DNA from: Mesorhizobium sp. LSJC280B00
Lineage (GTDB): Bacteria > Pseudomonadota > Alphaproteobacteria > Rhizobiales > Rhizobiaceae
Length of the DNA: 63,828 bases
Direction: 5' to 3'
Assembly: GCF_000502835.1 (NCBI RefSeq)
Contig: NZ_AYVL01000008.1
Location: 221,377-285,204 of the forward strand
Below are positions 48,662-58,869 of the stretch, piece by piece. The notes beneath the pieces are model-generated. The model did not search any database, had not been told where the DNA came from, and worked only from the letters and a program-made list of their open reading frames with translations. How positions within the stretch are numbered: position 1 is the stretch's first letter; each line of letters opens with the position of its first letter. Both the position numbers and the translations under genes were made by a program.

Positions 48662-49369
48662 GTGGCATCGGGCGCGACCCTCATCGGCTTCGACAAGGTC
48701 TGGAAAAGCTATGGCCAGGGCGAAGCCCGGGTGCACGCGCTGGCCGGCGTCGACCTCGCCATCAGGCGCGGCGAATTCGTCGCCATCATGGGCCCGTCCG
48801 GTTCGGGCAAATCTACGGCCATGAACATCATTGGCTGCCTCGACACGCCGACTGCTGGGACCTACAGCTTCGAAGGCATCGATGCCGGCCGTCTCGACCG
48901 CAACCGCCGTGCTCAGCTGCGCAATCTCTATGTGGGCTTCGTCTTCCAGGGCTATAATCTCTTGCCGCGCACTACGGCGGCGGAGAATGTCGAACTGCCG
49001 CTGATCTACCGCGGCGTTGGTGCCCGCGAGCGTCGCGGCCTTGCCATGCAGGCGCTTGCCGAGGTCGGCCTTGTCGGCCGCGAGCATCATACGCCAGCCG
49101 AGCTGTCCGGCGGCCAGCAGCAGCGCGTGGCGATCGCCCGCGCCATCGTCACCAGGCCGACGCTGCTCGTTGCCGACGAGCCGACCGGCAATCTCGACAC
49201 CGCACGCACGCACGAGATCATGGAACTCCTGACGCAATTGAATACCGAACTCGGCTTGACGATCGCCATGGTCACGCACGAAGCCGACGTTGCCGGCTAT
49301 GCCCAGCGCACGATCCGTTTCCTCGATGGCCATGTCGCCTTGGACACAGCCAATCTCGAGATGGCCTAG
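48662..49369 (+). CDS. MacB-type ABC exporter ATPase
   Basis: A 235-aa ATPase with Walker [11 protein letters not shown] (around residue 44-52), [14 protein letters not shown], signature [13 protein letters not shown] and Walker [16 protein letters not shown] start two bases after the adaptor stop. Separate ATPase and permease genes distinguish this from the fused E. coli MacB. Confidence 0.92.
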   Translation: MASGATLIGFDKVWKSYGQGEARVHALAGVDLAIRRGEFVAIMGPSGSGKSTAMNIIGCLDTPTAGTYSFEGIDAGRLDRNRRAQLRNLYVGFVFQGYNLLPRTTAAENVELPLIYRGVGARERRGLAMQALAEVGLVGREHHTPAELSGGQQQRVAIARAIVTRPTLLVADEPTGNLDTARTHEIMELLTQLNTELGLTIAMVTHEADVAGYAQRTIRFLDGHVALDTANLEMA

Positions 49370-49371
49370 CC

Positions 49372-50589
49372 ATGATCTGGGAAACCGTTCGCCTCTCGCT
49401 CCGCTCCATCCGCCGCAACGTGCTGCGCTCGTTCCTGACGCTGCTCGGCATCGTCATCGGCGTTGCCGCCGTCATCGCCATGCTGACCATCGGCTCGGGC
49501 ACCACCGAAAAGGTCAAGTCCGATATTTCCAAGCTCGGCAGCAATCTGCTCGTCATCCGTTCCGGCCGTCCGGCCGGGCCTGGCGGACCTGGAGGGCTCG
49601 ATCAGGTCGTCCGACCGCTGGGCGACAAAGATCTTGCAGCGCTTGCCGCGCATCTGGACGGCTCGCGCGCCATCTCGCCGGCGTCGCAAAAGCAGGTGCG
49701 CGTCATTTTCGGCACCGAAAGCCTGACCTCGGGCGTCACCGGAACCGACAGCGCCTATCTCGATGCCCGCGACTGGAAGCTGGTTTCGGGCCGCCCCTTC
49801 AGTGATTCGGAAACCCGCTCGGGCACCGGCGTCTGCCTCATCGGCGAGACGGTGCGCCAGCAGTTCTTCGGTGCCGGCGACCCCGAAGGCGAGATCATCC
49901 GCGTCAACCGCACCTCCTGCAAGATCATCGGCCTGCTCGAACCGAAGGGCTATACCGGTTTCGGCCAGGACCAAGACAATGTCGTGCTGATGCCGCTCGC
50001 CGCCTATCAGCGTCGCATTGCCGGCAATCGCGACATCGAATCGATCTATGTCGCCGCCGACGACGGTACGCCAACCACGGTGCTGCAGCAGCGCGTCGAG
50101 GACATCTTGCGCGACACACGCCGCATCACGCCCGACCGTGACGATGATTTCTCGATCCGCGACATGACCCAGATCGCCGATGCCATGGCCAGCGCCACCA
50201 CCACCATGACTGGCATGCTCGGCGCCGTCGCCGGCGTCAGCCTGCTCGTCGGCGGCATCGGCATTATGAACATCATGCTGGTGTCGGTAACCGAGCGCAC
50301 GCGCGAGATCGGCATCAGGCTCGCCATCGGCGCCCACGAAAAGCACATCCTCATCCAGTTCCTGGTCGAGGCAACCGTGCTGTCGCTGCTTGGCGGCATC
50401 ATCGGCATCCTGATCGGCCTGGCGCTGGCCGGCCTCGCCTCGGTGACGCTGACGATCCCGTTTGCGCCGAGCCCGGCGGTCATCCTGCTTGCCGTCGGCT
50501 TTTCCGCGCTGATCGGCATGGTGTTCGGCTTCTTCCCGGCGCTGCGCGGCGCGCGGCTTAACCCGATCGACGCGCTGAGGCATGAATAG
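49372..50589 (+). CDS. MacB-type ABC exporter permease
   Basis: A 405-aa permease with one N-terminal helix (LLGIVIGVAAVIAMLTIGSG), a periplasmic domain of about 230 residues and three C-terminal helices starting at MTGMLGAVAGVSLLVGGIGI. NIMLVSVTERTREIGIRLAIGA is the FtsX-family coupling motif. Exports peptides, antibiotics or lipid-like substrates in known relatives; the substrate here is unknown. Confidence 0.92.
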   Translation: MIWETVRLSLRSIRRNVLRSFLTLLGIVIGVAAVIAMLTIGSGTTEKVKSDISKLGSNLLVIRSGRPAGPGGPGGLDQVVRPLGDKDLAALAAHLDGSRAISPASQKQVRVIFGTESLTSGVTGTDSAYLDARDWKLVSGRPFSDSETRSGTGVCLIGETVRQQFFGAGDPEGEIIRVNRTSCKIIGLLEPKGYTGFGQDQDNVVLMPLAAYQRRIAGNRDIESIYVAADDGTPTTVLQQRVEDILRDTRRITPDRDDDFSIRDMTQIADAMASATTTMTGMLGAVAGVSLLVGGIGIMNIMLVSVTERTREIGIRLAIGAHEKHILIQFLVEATVLSLLGGIIGILIGLALAGLASVTLTIPFAPSPAVILLAVGFSALIGMVFGFFPALRGARLNPIDALRHE

Positions 50590-50702
50590 GCATTGCAGCA
50601 AGTGTCGCCTCCAGACGCTGCCGATTTTTTATGCAACCTGCCCTTGTCGCAGCACATTCTGCAATGATAACAATGCTGTTGGGGACTAAGGGGGAACAAT
50701 GG

Positions 50703-50945
50703 ATGAGCAAGAAAGCGCGACTGGCTCTGGCGATTGTGATCGTCGAAGCCGCCTTGGCAGGGCTTTGGTGGAATTTGATCCTTTATGGGATGGAGAATCC
50801 CGATCGCGTCACCGCTGACTTCCAGCAGGTAATTGGGCAGACGATGGGAACGACGATGGGCGCGCTCCTGGGTCTCGGCGTGCTGTTGTATTTTGTTGCC
50901 GCCCGCAACGACCGCAAGGCTATTGAAGGTAGGCTACGACGTTAG
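50703..50945 (+). CDS. Small two-helix membrane protein, 80 aa
   Basis: Unrecognised protein. Two hydrophobic segments, residues about 6-26 (RLALAIVIVEAALAGLWWNL) and 50-67 (MGALLGLGVLLYFVAAR), are joined by a polar loop. A G-rich site (AGGGGG) precedes the ATG. It overlaps the end of the Nudix gene by 4 bases on the other strand. No evidence ties it to the exporter upstream. Confidence 0.6.
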   Translation: MSKKARLALAIVIVEAALAGLWWNLILYGMENPDRVTADFQQVIGQTMGTTMGALLGLGVLLYFVAARNDRKAIEGRLRR

Positions 50946-51670
50946 AGTTGGAAACCTTGCTCGCTCGCAAAGTGCCATTCGATCAGCGGTCTCATATGCG
51001 GCATCAACCCGTCCGGCAAGTCGGCTGCATTGCGGATGATGACGGGGCCTTCGATTTCAGGCTCTGACTCGGCCGCGACGAAAGCGCTGATCCGCTGTGC
51101 CAGGTCGTCGGCGGAGGCCGTCTCTCGGTAGCGGCGAAAGATCACCGTGCCGCTTGCCGTCGACAGGGCGTAATGGCGCCTGCCGCGTGTCGCGCCTGAC
51201 AGGTCGAGACCGGTCTCTTCGCGCACCTCGCGGATCATGTTGAAGTCGACGTCGACAAGGCCATCGCGGAAATCGCTTGGCTCGAACGAACCGGCGGCGA
51301 AGTAGACGCGCCCCGCATTGACCGTATGCGGCGCCATGCGGATCGCCACAAGCGCATTGTCGCCGGCGACCAGCATGGCATGGGCATAGGCGTGCTCGGC
51401 CCCGGCCACCTGTCGATTGCCGCGCCAAAGCATGAAGGTCGAATACCGCACCGCATGGCAACGGCCGACTAGGCGATTGTCGCGATAGCTGAGAGCGGAA
51501 AGCAGCACCACGGTGCCGTCGAAAAGCGCCGGCTTGGCCGCGGTCTCACGCCGCCAGTTCTCGGCGATCGCGTCGGCATGATCGCGCTCGAACGGATGCG
51601 GGCCGGAATCGAGCCTGACGTCGATGGCATCGACCGGCAGGATGACGTTGCGCGGCAGGTCGAAACTCAC
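50942..51670 (-). CDS. Nudix hydrolase-like protein
   Basis: A 242-aa protein with a C-terminal Nudix box: GSFEPSDF...FNMIREVREETGLDL keeps the REVREETGL core that binds metal and cleaves nucleoside diphosphate bonds. The first 120 residues form an extra N-terminal domain. It follows the endonuclease/phosphatase gene after 7 bases, so the two are probably co-transcribed. Substrate unknown. Confidence 0.82.
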   Translation of the reverse strand: MSFDLPRNVILPVDAIDVRLDSGPHPFERDHADAIAENWRRETAAKPALFDGTVVLLSALSYRDNRLVGRCHAVRYSTFMLWRGNRQVAGAEHAYAHAMLVAGDNALVAIRMAPHTVNAGRVYFAAGSFEPSDFRDGLVDVDFNMIREVREETGLDLSGATRGRRHYALSTASGTVIFRRYRETASADDLAQRISAFVAAESEPEIEGPVIIRNAADLPDGLMPHMRPLIEWHFASEQGFQL

Positions 51671-51677
51671 GCCTGTC

Positions 51678-52790
51678 TCACGCCATGTCGAGGGTAATTG
51701 CTACCGGGCAATGGTCGGATGCCTTCGGCCGGTCCCACCCGGCGCGTGGGAAGCGCTCGACCTCCTGGCCCGCCGGAAATATGGTGCGCCAAGGCTGGCC
51801 GTTGCGGATGATATCGGGAACGGCGGTGGCGTTCTGCCTGGCCAGCGCCCTCGACAAAAGGATGTAGTCGAGCTGGCAGAGATGCCGCTCTTCCGGTCCG
51901 CGTGTGTGATAGAAAGTCCAGCGGTCCATTTCCGGCCGCCGCTCGACCGCGTTTTCACAAAAGCCGCCGGCAGTGAGCACATCGATGCAGGACCGGCTCT
52001 CGTCGATGACCTCGAAACGGTAGCCGTCGACGGCATCGCCGGTAATCTTCACGCGCTGCCGGTAGTCGTTCATATCGCCGCAGATTGCCCAGCGCTTGTC
52101 GGCGGCATGGTCCTTGCCGAAGCGCTCCTCGATGATCCGGCGCACTGCTTGAGCTTCGGCGATGCGCAGCGGCATTGTCGCTTCACGGCCGTCGAGGCCG
52201 TTGCGGGGCGAGCCCATCGACTTGAAATGAACGAGGTAGAGCGTCAACGGCGCGCCAGCCACCGTCAGATCGATTTCCAGGCAGTCGCGCCGGAAGATGC
52301 GTTCATTGGCCTGGTAACCAAGCGCTGCCAATTCCGCCGTGTGCAGCCCGAATTGCTCGAACGTGACATAGGCGTAGCTGGTCATGCGCACGAATTCGAT
52401 CGGCTGGCCCTGCGCGGTCTCGTTGCGCATCATCACGGCGACGTCGATGCCGCGCGAATCATTGCCGGCGGTGGTGTATTTCTGTCGGTAGCCTTGCCCC
52501 ACCATCTTGAACAGATAGCCATATTCGAAGGCCCTCAGCGCCTCGATATTGTCGACCTCCTGCATGCAGATGATGTCGGCGCGGGTGGCCGCGATCGCCA
52601 ATGCCGTCAGCTGCCGCGTGTCGTCGGATTGGGCGATGGCCCGCGCCTGCTCGAGCATCTTGTATTCGGCCTCGCTCTGAATGTCGAAAAGCGCCAGTGT
52701 GCGGTCTTCGTTGAGTTGGTTGCGGTAGCCGGAATAATCAAACCTGTTCATCAGGTTTTCGACGTTGAAGGTGGCAAGGCGCAGCGACAT
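51678..52790 (-). CDS. Endonuclease/exonuclease/phosphatase family protein
   Basis: A 370-aa member of the EEP fold (DNase I/AP endonuclease/phosphatase). Visible motifs are LATFNVENL (metal-binding Asn), IICMQEVDN (catalytic Glu), ICGDMNDYRQR and ASDHCPVAITLD (catalytic Asp-His) at the C-terminus. Start at MSLRLATF (52790); the upstream extension is basic and unlike the family. Substrate cannot be told from sequence. Confidence 0.87.
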   Translation of the reverse strand: MSLRLATFNVENLMNRFDYSGYRNQLNEDRTLALFDIQSEAEYKMLEQARAIAQSDDTRQLTALAIAATRADIICMQEVDNIEALRAFEYGYLFKMVGQGYRQKYTTAGNDSRGIDVAVMMRNETAQGQPIEFVRMTSYAYVTFEQFGLHTAELAALGYQANERIFRRDCLEIDLTVAGAPLTLYLVHFKSMGSPRNGLDGREATMPLRIAEAQAVRRIIEERFGKDHAADKRWAICGDMNDYRQRVKITGDAVDGYRFEVIDESRSCIDVLTAGGFCENAVERRPEMDRWTFYHTRGPEERHLCQLDYILLSRALARQNATAVPDIIRNGQPWRTIFPAGQEVERFPRAGWDRPKASDHCPVAITLDMA

Positions 52791-52977
52791 GGCTTTGACC
52801 TTTGCCCGCAAGCGCGCCCGAAAACAAGGGCGCAGAAACCAGGCGGCTCTGATTGATCGCGCGCTCGCCATGGTTGACGGAACCTTTTTGTTCATCTTCC
52901 GTTCAGATGGAAAGTTCCATCAATAGGCCCTTCCCCGGGGTATTCTGGGCGTGGGGCCTGAATCTTCGGAGAGTGCG

Positions 52978-53562
52978 ATGAAACCGCTCTTTTTATCTTC
53001 TGTCGGATCCGGGCTGATGGCCCTCGGTCTGATCGCCGGCCTCTCGGCCCCCTCGCTTGCCGGGCCGATACCCAAACCCCTGCTGCCGGTGGCGGGCAAT
53101 GCCGCCGACATCGTGCAAATTCGTGAAGATTGGGCAGGCGGCAACGACAGGCAGATCTGGCGTTGGCGCAATCACGGCTTTCGGCAATGGCGCGGCGACG
53201 ATGGTTGGAGATGGCGGTCCAACAATTTCCGCGGCCGTCATTTCTCGAGACACTGGGACAATGGCGACTGGAATGACAACTGGCGTTGGCGCCATCACCG
53301 CCGCCATTACCGCGGCGGTTACTACGATGATGGTGCCGGCGCCGCGATTCTTGGGCTGGGCCTGGGGTTTGGCCTCGGCAGCCTATACAACAATTACAAC
53401 TACTACGATGCGCCCGCACCGCGGCGCTACTACCGGACACAGCGGCTTTCCAGCGCGCATGTCCAATGGTGCTACAATCGCTACCGGTCGTACCGCGCCT
53501 GGGACAACACGTTCCAGCCCTATAACGGGCCGCGCCAGCAATGCTACTCGCCCTATAGCTGA
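52978..53562 (+). CDS. BA14K-family secreted protein
   Basis: A 194-aa protein with a signal peptide (residues 1-29, [18 protein letters not shown]), a Trp/Arg/His/Tyr-rich middle ([16 protein letters not shown]) and the C-terminal BA14K signature [18 protein letters not shown]...CYSPY. The family is typical of Rhizobiales (Brucella immunoreactive 14-kDa protein, lectin-like). Start 52978 with GGAGAG upstream. Confidence 0.87.
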   Translation: MKPLFLSSVGSGLMALGLIAGLSAPSLAGPIPKPLLPVAGNAADIVQIREDWAGGNDRQIWRWRNHGFRQWRGDDGWRWRSNNFRGRHFSRHWDNGDWNDNWRWRHHRRHYRGGYYDDGAGAAILGLGLGFGLGSLYNNYNYYDAPAPRRYYRTQRLSSAHVQWCYNRYRSYRAWDNTFQPYNGPRQQCYSPYS

Positions 53563-53584
53563 GCAGGCCGGTAATAATATCGTC

Positions 53585-53616
53585 TGGCGCCGCGCGTTGC
53601 GGCGCCGATTTTTTCT
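53585..53616 (+). terminator. Intrinsic terminator after BA14K gene
   Basis: A GGCGCCGC / GCGGCGCC stem with a 5-base loop is followed by GATTTTTTC, 24 bases after the stop codon. Confidence 0.85.
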
Positions 53617-53738
53617 TACGGCCAGCAACCGCGAAAAATCGCCAGCCTCCACTGCTGATAACGCTATTTTTATCAGGCAGGTCTAATAATCCTCCCGATC
53701 AGAACGCCCGAGACGCGAAGATGGCTGGATTGCGTGCG

Positions 53739-54023
53739 ATGGCCGAGGACGAACAGAGGGACAAACACCGGCAGCGCGTCTTGAAGGGCGCGACGATCCT
53801 GACCGGCGTGAGCAATTCCGAGGTCACATGCACGCTGCGCAACATGCATGCCGGCGGCGCCGAATTGAAGATCTCGATCGACGCGCGCGTGCCCGATGAG
53901 TTCCTGCTCTATGTTCCGACCGACGGCATTGCCTACAAGGCGGTGGTCCGCTGGCGCCGCGAGGACCGAATTGGGGTGATGTTCACCGGCACCGAGCCAA
54001 AGCCAAGCTGGCACTACGGCTGA
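53739..54023 (+). CDS. PilZ-domain protein
   Basis: A 94-aa single PilZ domain: QRVLKGATILT holds the weak RxxR-like start, DxSxxG is replaced by NMHAGGAEL, and the core ends VVRWRREDRIGVMFTG. It may bind cyclic di-GMP, but the binding motif is degenerate (one Arg position and the Asp-x-Ser element are not intact), so binding is doubtful. An ATG six codons earlier (53721) is possible. Confidence 0.8.
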   Translation: MAEDEQRDKHRQRVLKGATILTGVSNSEVTCTLRNMHAGGAELKISIDARVPDEFLLYVPTDGIAYKAVVRWRREDRIGVMFTGTEPKPSWHYG

Positions 54024-54035
54024 TATCTACCGGCG

Positions 54036-54659
54036 CTATCCGGGTGGCAGGACTTGCAGTGTCTGCTCGTCAAACAGCGGCTCTTCCTGGCCAACGCGAA
54101 CGAATAGAAGCTTTCGCAGTTCGGGTGATTGCACCTCGAAATACTGAATGCCGTCCGGGGCTTCGCCCCATTCGCCGCACGGCGGTTCGCCGACCTCGTC
54201 AGGGTCGGCAACGGCTTTCAATTCACTGAGATAAACGGCATCGGGACTGAAGACATACCGCAGGGTGCCCGTGGGCGTGACCCCTTCGGTGTAAGGCATG
54301 AACACGCAACGTGTGCTGACAGCCTTCTCGGTCTTCTGCGAGTATATGCGCTGTAATGCAGCATCGGCGGCCTCGCCAGGCAGCATATCGAAGACTTCGA
54401 CGACGGGATCGGCCGGCCCGCCGTCGCTGTATTTGATGGCAAGAGCATTGCCGCCAAGCTCGAAATGAATCCGGCGAAAACCGAAATCGCAGCGCTGCAC
54501 CCAGGCAGCCAGCCCAACATCCTTGTCCGCCAGCCGTTCCCAAGCGCATTTGTCGACAGGCGGACGCGACGGCTTGCTTTGGTCGGCACGAGCGCCGGTT
54601 GCCATGGCCATAAGGACCGGCAGGGCGAAGATGCAGGCCGGCAGTCTCTTGCTATTCAT
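54036..54659 (-). CDS. Secreted hypothetical protein, 207 aa
   Basis: Unrecognised. The signal peptide (CIFALPVLMAMATGARADQ) ends near residue 26. The mature part has paired Cys residues (DKCAWERL, VQRCDFGF, STRCVFMP, EPPCGEWG) suited to periplasmic disulfides. It overlaps the end of the preceding minus-strand gene by 8 bases, so the two form an operon. Confidence 0.75.
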   Translation of the reverse strand: MNSKRLPACIFALPVLMAMATGARADQSKPSRPPVDKCAWERLADKDVGLAAWVQRCDFGFRRIHFELGGNALAIKYSDGGPADPVVEVFDMLPGEAADAALQRIYSQKTEKAVSTRCVFMPYTEGVTPTGTLRYVFSPDAVYLSELKAVADPDEVGEPPCGEWGEAPDGIQYFEVQSPELRKLLFVRVGQEEPLFDEQTLQVLPPG

Positions 54660-55173
54660 CGCTACAACCCGTCAAGCTAAAGGCGTCCCAGGCTGAACCG
54701 TCGGGATTGGCTTTGGCGAAATCGGGCCATTCGGTAAAAATCGCGCCGAAGTCAGGCAACAGCAACCCTGCCGGTGCCGGCGAGGCTTCGCGGGAACTCA
54801 ACTGCTCGGCACCGCCTGCATTGAACGCATAGACCTGCCCATCCCACACTCTGCACAGCCCGGTGCCGTCCTCGAGACCAGCCTCACGATCGTCGTCGGT
54901 GCAGGTGTGCCGGATCGTGCCCACAGGAAACGAGTACTTGCCATTGGTCCAGGTAATGTCCGACGGCAGACGAATGTCGGTGTTGGGCACGATCAACGAA
55001 AAGACCTCGGTCGTCAGCGCGGCCGGCTCATTGTTGGTTGGCCGGAACTGTATCGTCGCTCCCGAACGCGGCTCGCGATAGGTCGCATGGCTGAGCGAAC
55101 ATTCTGTTGCGTTCGCTGCTTGCAACAGGCTCAGCATGCTCAGAAAAATAGCTGCTGCTTTGTGGATGATCAT
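54652..55173 (-). CDS. Secreted hypothetical protein, 173 aa
   Basis: Unrecognised. Signal peptide in residues 1-23 (AAAIFLSMLSLLQAANAT), mature part with Cys residues at TECSLSH, RHTCTDD, GLCRVWD and TGCSDE. First gene of a two-gene unit with the 207-aa secreted protein. The similar size, export signal and Cys pattern of the pair suggest they work together, but no function can be named. Confidence 0.75.
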   Translation of the reverse strand: MIIHKAAAIFLSMLSLLQAANATECSLSHATYREPRSGATIQFRPTNNEPAALTTEVFSLIVPNTDIRLPSDITWTNGKYSFPVGTIRHTCTDDDREAGLEDGTGLCRVWDGQVYAFNAGGAEQLSSREASPAPAGLLLPDFGAIFTEWPDFAKANPDGSAWDAFSLTGCSDE

Positions 55174-55260
55174 TTAAGTCCCTTGGAGCAGCATCATTGT
55201 GAAGTCTGAGCATCGATGCTTTAGCATGGCCCAAGGCCACGTCGAAAAGAAGAATCAATC

Positions 55261-55620
55261 ATGCGAAATCTCTTGATGCTCATTTCGATCCTAGCATTTT
55301 CGTGCGGCCACGCCTTCGCCGCGGAACAGTATGTGGGTATATGGTCCGGGAACAGATCGAACTGTACCGCCGTTGCGGATGTTCAACGCCAGACTGTCTA
55401 CACATTATACCGCGACGCGCTGTCGGTCCCTGCTCTCGGCTGCGAACACGCAACGTTCCTCAAGACGCCCACGGGCTGGGTGGCGCGGGCCAGCCAATGC
55501 TACGGATCCGACCCGTCGGCCAAAGAGCCGTTCTCCCGTGTCATCCATATTGTGGTCGACGGGGCGACGGTGAGATTGACATGGCCTGGCTTCGACAGCG
55601 GAGTTCTTGTCAGATGCTGA
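55261..55620 (+). CDS. Secreted hypothetical protein, 119 aa
   Basis: Unrecognised. The signal peptide (LLMLISILAFSCGHAFA) is followed by a 98-residue domain with four Cys (SNCTAV, LGCEHA, SQCYGS, LVRC). Divergent from the two-gene secreted unit, with 87 bases between the starts. Confidence 0.7.
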   Translation: MRNLLMLISILAFSCGHAFAAEQYVGIWSGNRSNCTAVADVQRQTVYTLYRDALSVPALGCEHATFLKTPTGWVARASQCYGSDPSAKEPFSRVIHIVVDGATVRLTWPGFDSGVLVRC

Positions 55621-55672
55621 AGACAAGTGCCCTTCCTCTGGATCTACAGCGTCTAGGGCGGCAGCTTCAGCA

Positions 55673-56650
55673 TTAGATCACCCCGACAAGCAGCGCGGCT
55701 CCACCTATCAAGCCAACGGCGCAGACCCACAGGAGCCAAAGCCCGCTCACCCTGCATTCGAGAACCGCTGCAACTGGGTTGTCGGGATCGTAGTGGACCT
55801 CAACCTTGTCGCCCTGGAGGTAGCGCTGCGATTGACCGCTGACGAGCCTCGGCAGCGAAGCCGTCACGTTTGCGCCGAAAGCGATGCGATCGGCGGCGTA
55901 GCGCTGGCCGGCGACGCTATAGCTGTAGACGATGCGGGATTTGAAGACTGTTCGCCAGGGCCGATAGCCGCCTCCGGACCTGTCGCGGGTCTCGAATTTC
56001 TGCAGGCCCGAGGCGTCGATGCGTCCTGCCGTGATGGGCCATTTGGCCGCCTGTTCCGCAAGTGACTTCTGGGCAAAGCCCATGCGCAGGACAAATAATC
56101 CCATGAAAAGCAGCAGGGCCGCGGCGCCGAGGTTCTGCGGCTTGGGCAAAAACGGCCGGACCGCTTCGAGGACGCCGCCGACGGAGAAGACCAATACAAG
56201 CGCGCCGACCACCAGCCCGGCCGAAAGCTGGACCATGAACTTGAAGGAGCCGTCGGGCATGGTGCGTTCGATCACGGCCTTGGCTGGATCGGCCGGATTG
56301 TAGAAGACGGTTACGCCGGCCCCGTTTGGAAATTTCGCAAGGGTTTCCGCCACGGCAAAGTTTCCAAGGTTCTCCTGCACGCTGTAGTGCGAACTGCGAA
56401 ATGTCTTGCCGTTCACTTTGTATTCGAAGGTGATTGCCGGGAAGTTGCGGATTTCGGTCGACCCTCTGCTGTCCGAACCGGATCCCGAACTGGTCACCTC
56501 GCGAGCCTCGACCCGCGACGAGATGATCTTTCCCGGCGTAGGAGACCAGTGGCTGACCACCCTCACCTCCCACCACTTCAGCAAGGTGACGAGGGAGAGC
56601 ATGCCGGCAACCGCGCAGGCAAACCCGACCAACAGAAATTTGAGTTCCAA
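55673..56650 (-). CDS. DUF3592 membrane protein
   Basis: A 325-aa protein with an N-terminal helix (FLLVGFACAVAGMLSLVTLL), two middle helices (LVVGALVLVFSVGGV and AALLLFMGLFVLRMGFA) and a C-terminal helix. Two soluble repeats between them, each with a W-S-P/T-x-G-K/R-I start and a VxYNPxxP or VHYDPDNP end, are DUF3592 domains. Function unknown. Confidence 0.85.
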   Translation of the reverse strand: MELKFLLVGFACAVAGMLSLVTLLKWWEVRVVSHWSPTPGKIISSRVEAREVTSSGSGSDSRGSTEIRNFPAITFEYKVNGKTFRSSHYSVQENLGNFAVAETLAKFPNGAGVTVFYNPADPAKAVIERTMPDGSFKFMVQLSAGLVVGALVLVFSVGGVLEAVRPFLPKPQNLGAAALLLFMGLFVLRMGFAQKSLAEQAAKWPITAGRIDASGLQKFETRDRSGGGYRPWRTVFKSRIVYSYSVAGQRYAADRIAFGANVTASLPRLVSGQSQRYLQGDKVEVHYDPDNPVAAVLECRVSGLWLLWVCAVGLIGGAALLVGVI

Positions 56651-56756
56651 CTCTCACCCCCTTTGGCACTTTTGTGCCATGCCCCGCACAGGCATATCAC
56701 GGTGATGAGGATAGTGCGCCTGTGCAGAAGCCTGGAAACCACACAATCTTGATGCG

Positions 56757-56788
56757 AAAAGGCCGGCGGATCGCTCCGCCGGCCTTTC
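56757..56788 (-). terminator. Intrinsic terminator downstream of ilvC
   Basis: A perfect 10-bp stem (GGCCGGCGGA / TCCGCCGGCC) with a TCGC loop has T-rich flanks on both strands (TTTTCGC on the minus, TTTCTT on the plus), so it can end ilvC transcription and is potentially bidirectional. Confidence 0.8.
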
Positions 56789-56810
56789 TTGATTGGCAAT
56801 GAAATTGCGA

Positions 56811-56843
56811 TCAGTTCTTGGCCTTGTCGACCAGCTTGTTCAT
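56811..56843 (-). pseudogene. Remnant copy of ilvC 3' end
   Basis: Thirty bases encoding NKLVDKAKN and a stop are a second copy of the ilvC terminus, 97 bases beyond the real one. The two copies differ at two bases, both silent (GTC GAC here, GTT GAT in ilvC). Upstream of this the sequence is not ilvC. Confidence 0.85.
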
Positions 56844-56907
56844 GGAAATTCCCACGCGCCCGCAGGGCGAAGCCCGAGGACGGGTAACGAAACGAACGTG
56901 GATTCCT
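56844..56907. repeat. Small palindromic element between ilvC ends
   Basis: The spacer between the two ilvC ends starts GGAAATTCCCACG (56844-56856) and finishes CGTGGATTCC (56897-56906), an imperfect inverted repeat. It also has an internal GGGC/GCCC hairpin at about 56865-56875. It looks like a short dispersed element flanked by the duplicated ilvC end. Confidence 0.55.
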
Positions 56908-58001
<1,094 letters not shown>

Positions 58002-58014
58002 CATCTTTTAGTGT

Positions 58015-58064
58015 AGAGCCGGATTCAGATTTCAGGTCGATTTGACCTGAAATCATCCGGCTCT
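58015..58064. repeat. Second palindrome, at tetR 3' end
   Basis: AGAGCCGGATTCAGATTTCAGGTC faces GACCTGAAATCATCCGGCTCT with a 5-base loop, a near-perfect 50-bp hairpin. Its outer edge includes part of the tetR stop codon region, so it may also end tetR transcription. Confidence 0.8.
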
Positions 58065-58716
58065 ATGGGCCCTGCGGCCCGGTTTTTGCCCCGAAAAGAG
58101 CGAGAAACTGCTGCGTCGCCCGGACGGCGTCGCCGCCGATCGCCACATCAGTCAATTCCAGCCGGTCGCCAAGCAGCAAGCGGATCTGCACGTCACGGGC
58201 GACCAGCCCGAAAAAGGTGCGGAACGCCGTCTCCGCGTCCGAAAATTCAAGGAACCCGGCCTGTCTCCCGGCCTCCAGCACCGGCTTGAGGCGCTTGGCC
58301 AGCGCAAATCGACCGTTCTCCAGCACGATGACGCCGAGATCGTCCTTCCCCGAACTAGCATGGCCGACCGCCACCCTGTTCAGCGCGATCGAGGTGTCAC
58401 TCGAAATTACCTTGAGCCAGTCCGAAGCGAAGCGTTCGAGGCTCGCCGTCAGCGAAGGGAGGTCGAGCCCCTTGCGGTCGACCGGCACTACCCGCACCTT
58501 GGACGCCTGCCATTGTACCGTTGCCGTCAACAGCCCGTCGCGATCGCCGAACCATTTGTAGAGCGTCTCCTTCGAGCAGCTCGCCCGCCGCGCCACGGCG
58601 GTCATGGTCAACTGATCGCCCTCTTCGACCAGCAGGCGAAGGGCGGCGTCGAGCACGTCCTTCTGCCGCTCCGTCAGCGCCTCGCTGGTGTCGATGTCGG
58701 TCACAGCGTGCAACAC
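58063..58716 (-). CDS. TetR-family transcriptional regulator
   Basis: A 217-aa repressor-type protein. The N-terminal helix-turn-helix is LTMTAVARRASCSKETLYKWFGDRDGLL (about residues 36-63), and the C-terminal 140 residues form the ligand domain. GTG start with GGAGG 7 bases upstream. It is divergent from the DUF1772 gene, its likely target. Ligand unknown. Confidence 0.9.
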   Translation of the reverse strand: MLHAVTDIDTSEALTERQKDVLDAALRLLVEEGDQLTMTAVARRASCSKETLYKWFGDRDGLLTATVQWQASKVRVVPVDRKGLDLPSLTASLERFASDWLKVISSDTSIALNRVAVGHASSGKDDLGVIVLENGRFALAKRLKPVLEAGRQAGFLEFSDAETAFRTFFGLVARDVQIRLLLGDRLELTDVAIGGDAVRATQQFLALFGAKTGPQGP

Positions 58717-58769
58717 AGTTTTTCCTCCGGAGGCAAACTCACCCGCAGTTCAGATACGAGCTCGATGGC

Positions 58770-58787
58770 GTACCGTACGTTACGGTT
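58770..58787. promoter_or_regulatory. Candidate TetR operator
   Basis: ACCGT (58772-58776) and ACGGT (58782-58786) form an inverted repeat with a 5-base spacer (GTACCGTACGTTACGGT) in the tetR/DUF1772 divergent region. Such TACCGTACG-type palindromes are common TetR-family sites. Binding is inferred. Confidence 0.45.
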
Positions 58788-58869
58788 CGGCTTTATGGCG
58801 TATTGCCCGACCCGACGCAACCCTTTATTTCTGTTTGCTCCATGCGGGGCATCACGGGAGACACGGATC

